In this document: positions 7,151 to 13,437 of the stretch, in pieces | Layout: every line of letters starts with the position of its first letter | How positions within the stretch are numbered: the first letter of the stretch is position 1 | NCBI GenBank assembly: GCA_900544865.1 | Contig: UQXA01000038.1 | Location: 1-21,730 of the forward strand | DNA: 21,730 bases | Reading direction: 5' to 3' | From: an uncultured Collinsella sp. | GTDB taxonomy: Bacteria > Actinomycetota > Coriobacteriia > Coriobacteriales > Coriobacteriaceae | Program-made: the position numbers and the translations under genes | The notes under the pieces: generated by a model | Told to the model about the DNA's origin: nothing | Databases searched by the model: none | What the model saw: only the letters and a program-made list of their open reading frames with translations

Positions 7151-7714
7151 ATGCCTACCATTTCTACCGCCGACTTCAAGAACGGCCTCGGTCTCCGCAT
7201 TAAGGACAAGGTCTACACCATCGTCGAGTTCCAGCATGTCAAGCCGGGCAAGGGTGGCGCGTTTGTGCGCTACAAGACCCGCGACATCAAGAGCGGCCGC
7301 GTCGTCGAGAACACCTGCAACGCCGGCACCAAGTTCGAGAGCGTCATGCTCACCACCCGTGAGTTCCAGTACCTCTACAACGATGGCGCTGACTACATCT
7401 TCATGGACAACGAGACCTATGAGCAGGTTCCCGTTCCCGAGGACATGGTGGGCGAGAACTCCAAGTGGCTGCGCGAGAACGACATCTGCCAGCTGCTCTT
7501 CGCCGACGATGAGCTCATGGGCGTGACGCCGCCGATGTTCATCGAGACCACCATCGTCCAGACCGACCCGGGCTTTAAGGGCGACACCGTCCAGGGTTCC
7601 ACCAAGCCGGCCACGATTGACACCGGCGCTGTCATCCAGGTCCCCATGTACCTCAACGAGGGCGAGGTCATCAAGGTTGACACCCGCGACGGCAAGTTCG
7701 TCTCCCGCGTCTAG
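7151..7714 (+). CDS. efp: Translation elongation factor P
   Basis: Binds ribosomes stalled on polyproline and promotes peptide-bond formation. The 187-residue length is normal. Domain I carries the loop K-P-G-K-G-G-A-F with K34 at the tip, the position that is modified by lysylation, rhamnosylation (Arg types) or 5-aminopentanolylation in different bacteria. No modification gene lies nearby. The C-terminal signature G-D-T-V-Q-G-S-T-K-P-A-T-I-D-T-G-A and I-K-V-D-T-R-D-G-K-F-V-S-R-V are typical. ATG 7151 is chosen over an upstream in-frame codon at 7118 because it gives the conserved N-terminus and has AAGAAAGG (7138-7145) at correct spacing. It is first in an operon with the Asp23-family gene, nusB and xseB. 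Confidence 0.97.
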   Translation: MPTISTADFKNGLGLRIKDKVYTIVEFQHVKPGKGGAFVRYKTRDIKSGRVVENTCNAGTKFESVMLTTREFQYLYNDGADYIFMDNETYEQVPVPEDMVGENSKWLRENDICQLLFADDELMGVTPPMFIETTIVQTDPGFKGDTVQGSTKPATIDTGAVIQVPMYLNEGEVIKVDTRDGKFVSRV

Positions 7715-7738
7715 CAACCAACTCTTCTAGGAGGACTC

Positions 7739-8101
7739 ATGCCCCAGGAAATCAAGATTGACGGCATCGGCATTTCGCCCGATGTTCTGACCGCCATCGT
7801 CTCGCGCGCCGTGTCCGATGTCGAGGGCATCGCCTCCGTTGGCGTCAAGGACCTTGCCACCAACCTTGTCTCCATGATGCTCTCGTCCAAGGCCCCGGCT
7901 TCCGAGCCGGCGGTCGAGGCCGAGGTCGTCGGCGACAAGCTCGCACTCACCGTGCGTGTCGTGGTGTTCTTTGGCTATCCGTTCAAGAAACTCGCCGAGG
8001 CCGTTCGCGCCGCCGTGGTCGCCGCCATCGATGCCCAGGTGGGCGTCGAGGTCGAGCGCGTTGACGTTTGCATCGACGGCCTCGTTTTCCCCAAGGAGTA
8101 A
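7739..8101 (+). CDS. Asp23/Gls24-family envelope stress protein
   Basis: A 120-residue protein of the Asp23/Gls24 (YqhY/AmaP-partner) family. It shows the family's opening I-S-P-D-V-L-T-A-I-V-S-R-A-V-S-D-V-E-G-I-A-S-V and a C-terminal V-A-A-I-D-A-Q-V-G-V-E-V-E-R-V-D-V-C-I-D pattern. Members are cytoplasmic, sometimes membrane-anchored through AmaP. In B. subtilis YqhY lies in the same efp-nusB neighbourhood and affects fatty-acid synthesis control, so YqhY is the likely orthologue by position. AGGAGG (7729-7734) precedes ATG 7739. The molecular function is not known from sequence. Confidence 0.9.
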   Translation: MPQEIKIDGIGISPDVLTAIVSRAVSDVEGIASVGVKDLATNLVSMMLSSKAPASEPAVEAEVVGDKLALTVRVVVFFGYPFKKLAEAVRAAVVAAIDAQVGVEVERVDVCIDGLVFPKE

Positions 8102-8104
8102 CCT

Positions 8105-8692
8105 TTGAGCCTTAAGGTTTATCGCGGGCGTACGCTTGCCCGCAGTCAGGCGCTGCAGCTGCTGTTCCAGGCCGAGGCCACGGACAGCCCGCTTGAGCGC
8201 GTCCTCGAGGGTGATTTCCTGATCTCGAAGGGTCCCCTCGACCCCTATGCGCTGGAGCTGTGCCGCGGTGCCTACGAGCATATCGACCGCATCGACTGCG
8301 CTCTGCGCTCCGTTGCCAAGAACTGGGATCTTATGCGCATGCCCGGCGCCGACCGCAATCTGCTGCGTATCGCCGTTTACGAGATGCGTTTCCTCACCGA
8401 CGAGGAGGTCTCGGACGCCATCGTGATCAATGAGGCTGTCGAGCTTGCCAAGGCCTATGGCACCGATCAGTCCGCGTCGTTCGTCAACGGCGTGCTGGGC
8501 AAGATCGCGCGCAGCGAGGAGTTGCCGGGCGAGGACCTGTACCAGGAACTGCTGGCCGAGGATCGCGCTCGCGAGGAGGCGCAGGCTGCCGAGGCGGCCG
8601 CCAAGGTCGCTGCCGCTCAGGCTGCCGCCGGTGTACTTGCCGAGGATGCGGACGCTGCTGAGGCCGTCGAGGCCGACTCCGTCGAGGAGTAG
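8105..8692 (+). CDS. nusB: Transcription antitermination factor NusB
   Basis: NusB with NusE (S10) binds boxA RNA and supports rRNA transcription antitermination. The NusB domain covers about residues 8-140: R-S-Q-A-L-Q-L-L-F-Q near the start, L-L-R-I-A-V-Y-E-M, and V-I-N-E-A-V-E-L-A-K-A-Y-G ... F-V-N-G-V-L at the end. A further tail of about 50 residues, almost all Ala, Glu and Asp, follows; it is absent from E. coli NusB and is probably disordered. The start is TTG 8105, supported by AAGGAG (8093-8098) with a 6-bp gap, 3 bp after the previous stop. A rare start codon may limit NusB yield. Confidence 0.93.
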   Translation: MSLKVYRGRTLARSQALQLLFQAEATDSPLERVLEGDFLISKGPLDPYALELCRGAYEHIDRIDCALRSVAKNWDLMRMPGADRNLLRIAVYEMRFLTDEEVSDAIVINEAVELAKAYGTDQSASFVNGVLGKIARSEELPGEDLYQELLAEDRAREEAQAAEAAAKVAAAQAAAGVLAEDADAAEAVEADSVEE

Positions 8693-8694
8693 CC

Positions 8695-8934
8695 ATGCCA
8701 GAGGGTTCCGTCCGCAACTTCGACGAGATCTCGGACCGCCTGGACCAGATCATCGCTACCGTTCGCTCCAAGGATACGTCCTTGGAGCGTTCGCTCGATC
8801 TGTTTGACGAGGCGATTGAGCTGGGCTCCCGCGCGGTCGATATGGTCGACAAGTTTGAGCTGACGCCGCGTGAGGCCGATAAGCTCGAACAAGAATACGA
8901 TGAGGATGCGGCAAACGAATCCCGGGATAGCTAG
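8695..8934 (+). CDS. xseB: Exodeoxyribonuclease VII small subunit
   Basis: Small helical subunit of exonuclease VII, which degrades single-stranded DNA together with the large subunit XseA. At 79 residues it has the family length. The family pattern F-D-E-I-S-D-R-L-D-Q-I-I and L-E-R-S-L-D-L-F-D-E-A-I-E-L is clear. GAGGAG (8684-8689) lies inside the end of nusB, 5 bp before ATG 8695. xseA normally sits directly upstream; it is not in this window, so the partner must be elsewhere in the genome. Confidence 0.88.
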   Translation: MPEGSVRNFDEISDRLDQIIATVRSKDTSLERSLDLFDEAIELGSRAVDMVDKFELTPREADKLEQEYDEDAANESRDS

Positions 8935-8960
8935 GCCGCATCTCCGGATACGAATGGTTG

Positions 8961-9773
8961 ATGGCATTCATGAAACGCGTGCGTCTTGATGACGAACTGA
9001 TTTCACAGGGCATCTGCGCCGATCGCGCGGATGCCCTTCGCACTCTTATGGCCGGCTTGGTCTCGAGTGGCGGCGAGCGCTTGACTTCGCCGGGTCTTAA
9101 GGTGATGCCGGGGCTGCCGCTGCACGTGAAGGGGCGTATTCCCTATGTTGGCCGCGGCGGTCTTAAGCTCGAAGGCGCGCTTGATGCGTTTGGCATCAAT
9201 CCGACGGGCCTTGCCTGTTTGGATGTGGGCTGCTCTACCGGCGGTTTTACCGATTGCCTGCTCAAGCGCGGAGCTGCGACTGTTGTCTCTGTGGACGTGG
9301 GTCGCGCCCAGTTCGATTGGTCGTTGCGTCAGGACGATCGCGTGACGCTGCATGAGCGCACAAACGTGACGCAGCTGCCTGAGCTTGGCTATGCCGGCGC
9401 CATCGACCTGGCTGTGTGTGATGTCTCTTTTACCAGCATCGCGAACATTATCGATGCGGTACTGGCGTGCCTGGCGCCTACGGGTGCATTCTGCACGCTC
9501 GTAAAGCCGCAGTTTGAAGCTCCGGCGGCGCTGGTGGGCGAGGGCGGCATTGTGACCGATCCCGCCGTGCGCCGCGATACGCTCGTGGCGGCGGTTGAGC
9601 TCTTTGCTGCCAAGGGCCTGTTCCCGGTCGATGTGTGCGTGTCGCCCATTCATGGTGCCAAGGGCAACGTTGAGTTTTTCCTGTACGGCACGAGATTTGA
9701 ATCTGGCGACCGCTCGCAAGACGTGCTGCAATCCCAGGTATCGGTTTTGAGCGAGAAAGCTGCAACGCTATGA
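8961..9773 (+). CDS. tlyA: TlyA-family rRNA 2'-O-methyltransferase
   Basis: Homologue of TlyA, which methylates ribose of 16S and 23S rRNA in mycobacteria and is linked to capreomycin sensitivity. It has an N-terminal S4 RNA-binding domain (R-V-R-L-D-D-E-L-I-S-Q-G, about 5-65) and then an FtsJ-like Rossmann methyltransferase. The SAM site is D-V-G-C-S-T-G-G-F (88-96). The K-D-K-E tetrad is visible in G-G-L-K-L, C-D-V-S-F, L-V-K-P-Q-F and N-V-E-F-F. Starts at TTG 8958, ATG 8961 and ATG 8970 are all possible and none has a convincing Shine-Dalgarno. I give 8961, but 8970 (M-K-R-V-R-L) is equally plausible. ATGA overlap with nadK. Whether it modifies 16S, 23S or both is not visible. Confidence 0.9.
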   Translation: MAFMKRVRLDDELISQGICADRADALRTLMAGLVSSGGERLTSPGLKVMPGLPLHVKGRIPYVGRGGLKLEGALDAFGINPTGLACLDVGCSTGGFTDCLLKRGAATVVSVDVGRAQFDWSLRQDDRVTLHERTNVTQLPELGYAGAIDLAVCDVSFTSIANIIDAVLACLAPTGAFCTLVKPQFEAPAALVGEGGIVTDPAVRRDTLVAAVELFAAKGLFPVDVCVSPIHGAKGNVEFFLYGTRFESGDRSQDVLQSQVSVLSEKAATL

Positions 9774-10630
9774 AGGTCTTTCTGGTTCCCAATTACTACA
9801 AGCAAGAGGCGGTCGAGAGCGGCCTGATGCTCGAGCTTTGGCTGACGCGCCAGGGCTATGAGGTCGCATGGGCTGCCGACCAGCGATCGAAGATTCAGAG
9901 CACGCCTGATATTGACGGCTCCGATCTGGTCATTACGCTCGGCGGTGACGGTACGTTGCTGCGCGCTGCCCGCATCCTCAACCATCGCGAGATTCCTATC
10001 CTCGGTCTTTCCTATGGTCACCTGGGCTTTTTGACGGCCGCGAGTCCCGAGGAGCGCGACATTTTGCAGGTTGTGAGCGACGCCCTGTCCGGCGAGCTGC
10101 ATGTGAGCCGTCGCGCTACCATCGCCGCGGATATCGTGTCCGTGCGTGACGATGGCACGAAGGATGTCGTGCGCACGTTCGCCCTCAATGACATGGCGCT
10201 CACGCGCGGCCCTCTGTCCGATATGGTCGAGTTTGACATCACGGTGTCCGGCCACCATATCGATCGCCTGCGTGGCGACGGCGTGGTCGTGTCCACGGCG
10301 ACTGGTTCTACGGGTTACGCGCTCAGTGCCGGTGGCCCCATCGTGAGCCCCGACTATACGGGCATGGTCTGCGTACCCATTGCGCCGCACACCATTCAGG
10401 CCCGTGCCTTCTTGACTTCGCCGAGTGATTTCGTCGAAATCTTTATGTCTGATGATCGTCCGAGCGTTCCAGCGATTGCTATCGATGGACAGTTTATTAC
10501 CTGCGATGGCACCGTTGAGAGCGTGGCGGTGCGCCGCGGGCCCGGAGATGTGTTGCTGCTGGATTACGGCCCCGAGAGCTTCTATAACTCGGTGAGCCGC
10601 GTATTCTACGGAGTCCGTCATGATCGATGA
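9770..10630 (+). CDS. nadK: NAD kinase
   Basis: Makes NADP from NAD with ATP or polyphosphate in the cytoplasm. The 286-residue protein shows the family motifs in order: G-G-D-G-T-L-L-R (58-65, catalytic D60), L-S-Y-G-H-L-G-F-L, the A-L-N-D-M-A-L segment (usually N-E/D), T-G-S-T-G-Y-A-L-S-A-G-G-P (from 178) and I-D-G-Q near the C-terminus. Its ATG overlaps the tlyA stop, and its end overlaps recN by 11 bp. The order tlyA-nadK-recN is common in Gram-positive bacteria; argR, often between nadK and recN, is absent. Confidence 0.95.
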   Translation: MKVFLVPNYYKQEAVESGLMLELWLTRQGYEVAWAADQRSKIQSTPDIDGSDLVITLGGDGTLLRAARILNHREIPILGLSYGHLGFLTAASPEERDILQVVSDALSGELHVSRRATIAADIVSVRDDGTKDVVRTFALNDMALTRGPLSDMVEFDITVSGHHIDRLRGDGVVVSTATGSTGYALSAGGPIVSPDYTGMVCVPIAPHTIQARAFLTSPSDFVEIFMSDDRPSVPAIAIDGQFITCDGTVESVAVRRGPGDVLLLDYGPESFYNSVSRVFYGVRHDR

Positions 10631-12248
10631 GCTGCAGGTTTCTAACATTGCACTCATTCGCGAGGCGACGCTGCTGCCGAGTGCCGGCCTGACTGTCCTG
10701 ACCGGCGAGACCGGTGCCGGCAAGACCGCGCTGCTCTCGGCCCTCAAGCTTATTTTGGGTGAGCGCGCGGATTCGTCTATGGTGCGCGAGGGCGAGGCGC
10801 TGGCGAGCGTCGAGGCGCGCCTGTTTGACGGCCCGCACGACACGGAGGGCTTCATCGTGCAGCGCAGTCTTTCTGCCGAGGGCCGCAGCCGCGTGAAGAT
10901 TGACGGACGCATCGCCAGTGTGCGCGAGCTTTCGGAGCGCGTTGGCGTGATGATGGATCTGTGCGGCCAACACGAGCACCAGCGCTTGCTCGATCCGGCG
11001 CATCATGTTGCGATGGTCGATGCCTGGGCAGGGCGCCCTGCACTCGAGGCGCTCGAGCACTACCGCGCCTGCTTTAAGGCTTCGCGCGCTGCCGCTAAGG
11101 AGGTTCGACGTGTCGAAGAGACCTCGCGTGCGCAGGGGAGCCGCGTCGAGGAAGCGCGCTTTGCGCTCGAGCGCATCGGCGAGGTCGACCCCAAACCGGG
11201 CGAGTATGAGGAACTCGAGGAACTGCTGCCGCGCTCCGAACATGCCGAGGTGCTGGTTGCCACAGCTAATGATGCCCATGCATCGCTTGCCTCTGAAGGG
11301 GGAGCGCTCGATGCCGTGAACAGCGCCGTGGCAGAACTTTCCCGTATGGCTTCCGTCGATCGCAAACTTGGCGACATTGCCGATTTGCTTTCGGATGCCT
11401 GTATCTCCCTTGAGGATTGCGCGAACGAACTTCGTGCCTATCGCGATGGCGTCGCCTTCGATCCGCGCGAGCTCGCTCGCATGCGTGAGCGGTATTCCGA
11501 CCTCAAGGGCCTGCTGCGTCAGTGGGGTCCTACCATGGACGATGTTTTTGCCATGCGCGATCGCTCGCAAGAGCTGCTGTCCCTGGTCGATGATGGCGAT
11601 GAACAGATCAGAAAGGCGCGTGAGGCACTCGGGAGCGCCGAGCACGAGTTGTTTGCCGCTGCCAAGGCACTTAAGCGCGCTCGCAATATGGCGGCCCCGC
11701 GCTTCTGCCACGAGGTTTGCCGCCAGATGGCTCGCCTGGAGATGGGCGGCGCCGAGCTCGTCTGGGAGTCGCGTGATCTTCCCCGTGCTGAGTGGACGCC
11801 CGTTGGTCCTTCGAGCTACGAGCTGCTATACCGCAGCGGTGCCGGTTTGACTCCACGTCCCCTGCGCCGCATTGCGTCGGGCGGCGAGCTCAGCCGCGTC
11901 ATGTTGGCAAGTAAGGTTGTCCTCGGTAACGCGGACGGTGTCGATACGCTGGTGTTTGACGAGGTCGATGCCGGTGTCGGCGGCTCTACGGCTCGTGCTC
12001 TTGCTGGTGTGCTGGCCGATCTTGCCGCTACTCATCAGGTCATCGTCGTAACGCACCTTGCGCAGGTTGCGGTCATGGCCGACAAACATTATGTTGTCAG
12101 TAAGGAACCGGGCGATGTTCCCCAGACGCATTTGGACGAGGTAACCGGCGAAGCGCGTACCGCCGAGATCGCCCGCATGTTGAGCGGCGATCAATCGGAG
12201 GCGAGCTTGGCGCATGCCAAGCAGATGCTTGAAGAAGCTCGAGGTTAG
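10620..12248 (+). CDS. recN: DNA repair protein RecN
   Basis: SMC-like ATPase that acts at double-strand breaks. The 542-residue protein has the split ATPase layout. The N-terminal Walker A is G-E-T-G-A-G-K-T (29-36), followed by a Q-loop region (C-G-Q-H-E-H-Q). A long coiled-coil middle runs over about 150-370. The C-terminal signature is A-S-G-G-E-L-S-R (419-426), with Walker B V-F-D-E-V-D-A-G-V-G-G (D447, E448) and the H-loop V-V-T-H-L-A-Q-V-A. E. coli RecN is 553 residues, so this one is full length. It closes the housekeeping operon and is followed by a two-way terminator. No LexA-type box was recognised ahead of it; it appears to be expressed from upstream promoters. Confidence 0.96.
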   Translation: MIDELQVSNIALIREATLLPSAGLTVLTGETGAGKTALLSALKLILGERADSSMVREGEALASVEARLFDGPHDTEGFIVQRSLSAEGRSRVKIDGRIASVRELSERVGVMMDLCGQHEHQRLLDPAHHVAMVDAWAGRPALEALEHYRACFKASRAAAKEVRRVEETSRAQGSRVEEARFALERIGEVDPKPGEYEELEELLPRSEHAEVLVATANDAHASLASEGGALDAVNSAVAELSRMASVDRKLGDIADLLSDACISLEDCANELRAYRDGVAFDPRELARMRERYSDLKGLLRQWGPTMDDVFAMRDRSQELLSLVDDGDEQIRKAREALGSAEHELFAAAKALKRARNMAAPRFCHEVCRQMARLEMGGAELVWESRDLPRAEWTPVGPSSYELLYRSGAGLTPRPLRRIASGGELSRVMLASKVVLGNADGVDTLVFDEVDAGVGGSTARALAGVLADLAATHQVIVVTHLAQVAVMADKHYVVSKEPGDVPQTHLDEVTGEARTAEIARMLSGDQSEASLAHAKQMLEEARG

Positions 12249-12266
12249 GTCGTATCAGCGGTGTTG

Positions 12267-12299
12267 GTGGGACAAAATAGACTGAATTTTTTGTCCCAC
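12267..12299. terminator. Bidirectional intrinsic terminator between recN and the RpiR gene
   Basis: Eleven-bp perfect stem GTGGGACAAAA (12267-12277) / TTTTGTCCCAC (12289-12299) with an 11-nt loop between convergent genes. The A-tract and T-tract are inside the stem, so each strand presents a hairpin with A/U-rich ends. recN stops 18 bp to the left and the RpiR gene ends 8 bp to the right. Confidence 0.8.
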
Positions 12300-12307
12300 T
12301 TCGCGTT

Positions 12308-13165
12308 TTACTCCACGACCTTATCCGGTTGGATGAGCTCTTCGTAGTAGCTGATATGCTCTCGGGCGTCCTCGATTTCGGGCAGCAGGAAGTTGTAGAT
12401 GACCTCTATGATCATCGTGGCGCTCATCTTGGAGAATGCGAAGTCACCCGTTGTCAGCAGCGCTTCGTGATTGACGGTATTAAAGGTGTAGTCGGCGAGG
12501 CGCGCAAGTGGAGACTTGCTATCGCTGCTGATGACGACTACGGTTGCGCCGCAGTTGCGAGCCGCTTTTGCCATGCGATTCAGTCGGCGCGATTTGCCAG
12601 AGTTTGAGATTAGCACGATGACGTCACCCGGGCGTAACGTGAGCGCAAAGCCGATTGATGTCTCGCTAATGGTGCTCGCCATGCAGCGCAGGCCCAGCTG
12701 CGAGAACTTGAACGTCGCGTCGAGCGCGACGGCGTTGGTGTTGCCTACGGCCGCAAACTCAATAACGCCGGCGTTCTTAAGCGCGTGTACAACTGCGGCC
12801 AACGTGTCGTGATCAATGCCGTCGATGGTCGCATTAAGCTCACTCACCTTGGCGGCGAGGATATTTTTAAGGCTCTGCTCCATGTTGTCGAGCGAGACCT
12901 CGTCGGTCAGGCCCTCGTTGCGCTGACTCTCTAAGTCGCGCGCCAATGAAAACTGAAAGCTGCGGAAGCTGCCAAAGCCCAGCTTGCGGCAGAAACGCGA
13001 AACGGTCGCCTCGGACGTGGCGGCAGCGCGCGAGAGCTGAGCCGCCGTGAGGCGTGGCGCCTCGGACTGGTGCTCCAATATATAGTCGACAATGCGCTGC
13101 TCGGACTCGCTGTATCCCTGGTGGGTACTAATGAGGGAAAGTGCGCTTTTGCTACTATCGGTCAT
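12308..13165 (-). CDS. RpiR-family transcriptional regulator (HTH + SIS domain)
   Basis: A 285-residue DNA-binding sensor of sugar phosphates. The N-terminal HTH_6 domain (about 25-85) contains L-S-R-A-A-A-T-S-E-A-T-V-S-R-F-C-R-K-L-G-F. The C-terminal SIS domain (about 120-255) contains V-I-V-L-I-S-N-S-G-K-S-R-R-L with the phosphosugar-contacting serines. The start is ATG at 13163-13165, because AGGAG (13172-13176) lies 6 bp upstream on the coding strand; an upstream in-frame ATG at 13213 has no such site. It is divergent from fruA, so it most likely controls the fructose genes, with fructose 1-phosphate or a related hexose phosphate as the probable effector. That is inferred from position; RpiR members act as repressors or activators. 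Confidence 0.92.
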   Translation of the reverse strand: MTDSSKSALSLISTHQGYSESEQRIVDYILEHQSEAPRLTAAQLSRAAATSEATVSRFCRKLGFGSFRSFQFSLARDLESQRNEGLTDEVSLDNMEQSLKNILAAKVSELNATIDGIDHDTLAAVVHALKNAGVIEFAAVGNTNAVALDATFKFSQLGLRCMASTISETSIGFALTLRPGDVIVLISNSGKSRRLNRMAKAARNCGATVVVISSDSKSPLARLADYTFNTVNHEALLTTGDFAFSKMSATMIIEVIYNFLLPEIEDAREHISYYEELIQPDKVVE

Positions 13166-13213
13166 GGATGGCTCCTGGTTGGCCTGAAAATCTAACTTGA
13201 TTTGCAATGCCAT

Positions 13214-13219
13214 AGTATA
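13214..13219 (-). promoter_or_regulatory. Promoter -10 box for the RpiR-family gene
   Basis: TATACT on the - strand, 49 bp before the chosen start. A matching -35 is not clear. TGAAAAT (13185-13191) and ATTTTCA (13225-13231) flank it as an inverted pair and could allow autoregulation. Confidence 0.45.
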
Positions 13220-13245
13220 CGGGCATTTTCAATTACAAGATACAC

Positions 13246-13288
13246 CTTGCCGTTTCAAGTGTTGATGGTAAACTTTCACTTGCCGTTT
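13246..13288 (+). repeat. Ten-bp direct repeat in the fruA control region
   Basis: CTTGCCGTTT occurs at 13246-13255 and again at 13279-13288, 33 bp apart, about three helical turns. The first copy covers the likely -35 and the second the likely start of transcription. The second copy also overlaps the inverted repeat GTAAAC (13268-13273) / GTTTAC (13285-13290). The arrangement suits a dimeric regulator binding one face of the DNA. Confidence 0.55.
13247..13274 (+). promoter_or_regulatory. Likely fruA promoter
   Basis: TTGCCG (13247-13252) and TAAACT (13269-13274) are spaced by 16 bp. The -10 lies in the string TAAACTTTCA, which is 9/10 identical to TATACTTTCA at the -10 of the second fruK (19018-19027). 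Transcription would start near 13281, leaving a leader of about 155 nt before fruA. Confidence 0.5.
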
Positions 13289-13295
13289 ACGGTTA

Positions 13296-13310
13296 TGAAA
13301 GAACCTTTCA
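13296..13310. promoter_or_regulatory. Candidate operator TGAAAG-AAC-CTTTCA
   Basis: A perfect 6-bp inverted repeat with a 3-bp centre, just downstream of the likely fruA transcription start. A third half-site CTTTCA lies at 13273-13278, directly at the -10. The same half-site pair occurs at the second fruK promoter (19022-19049). The best candidate binder is the divergent RpiR-family protein. Inference from symmetry and position only. Confidence 0.5.
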
Positions 13311-13375
13311 CCGGAGAATTGCGCCTTGTCTCTTCTCACGCGGACGGTAGGTTGGTATCTTTCAGTTGTGGAAAA

Positions 13376-13416
13376 ACGCGCATCGAAGCGCGTGTAGGGG
13401 AGCGCCCGAGGGCGCT
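13376..13416 (+). promoter_or_regulatory. Two tandem hairpins in the fruA leader
   Basis: ACGCGC (13376-13381) / GCGCGT (13388-13393) forms a 6-bp stem with a 6-nt loop. AGCGCC (13401-13406) / GGCGCT (13411-13416) forms a second 6-bp stem with loop CGAG. The second ends 9 nt before the Shine-Dalgarno (AAGGAGGG, 13426-13433). There is no T-run, so they are not terminators; they may affect RNA stability or translation. Confidence 0.45.
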
Positions 13417-13437
13417 GTACTCAAGAAGGAGGGACAC

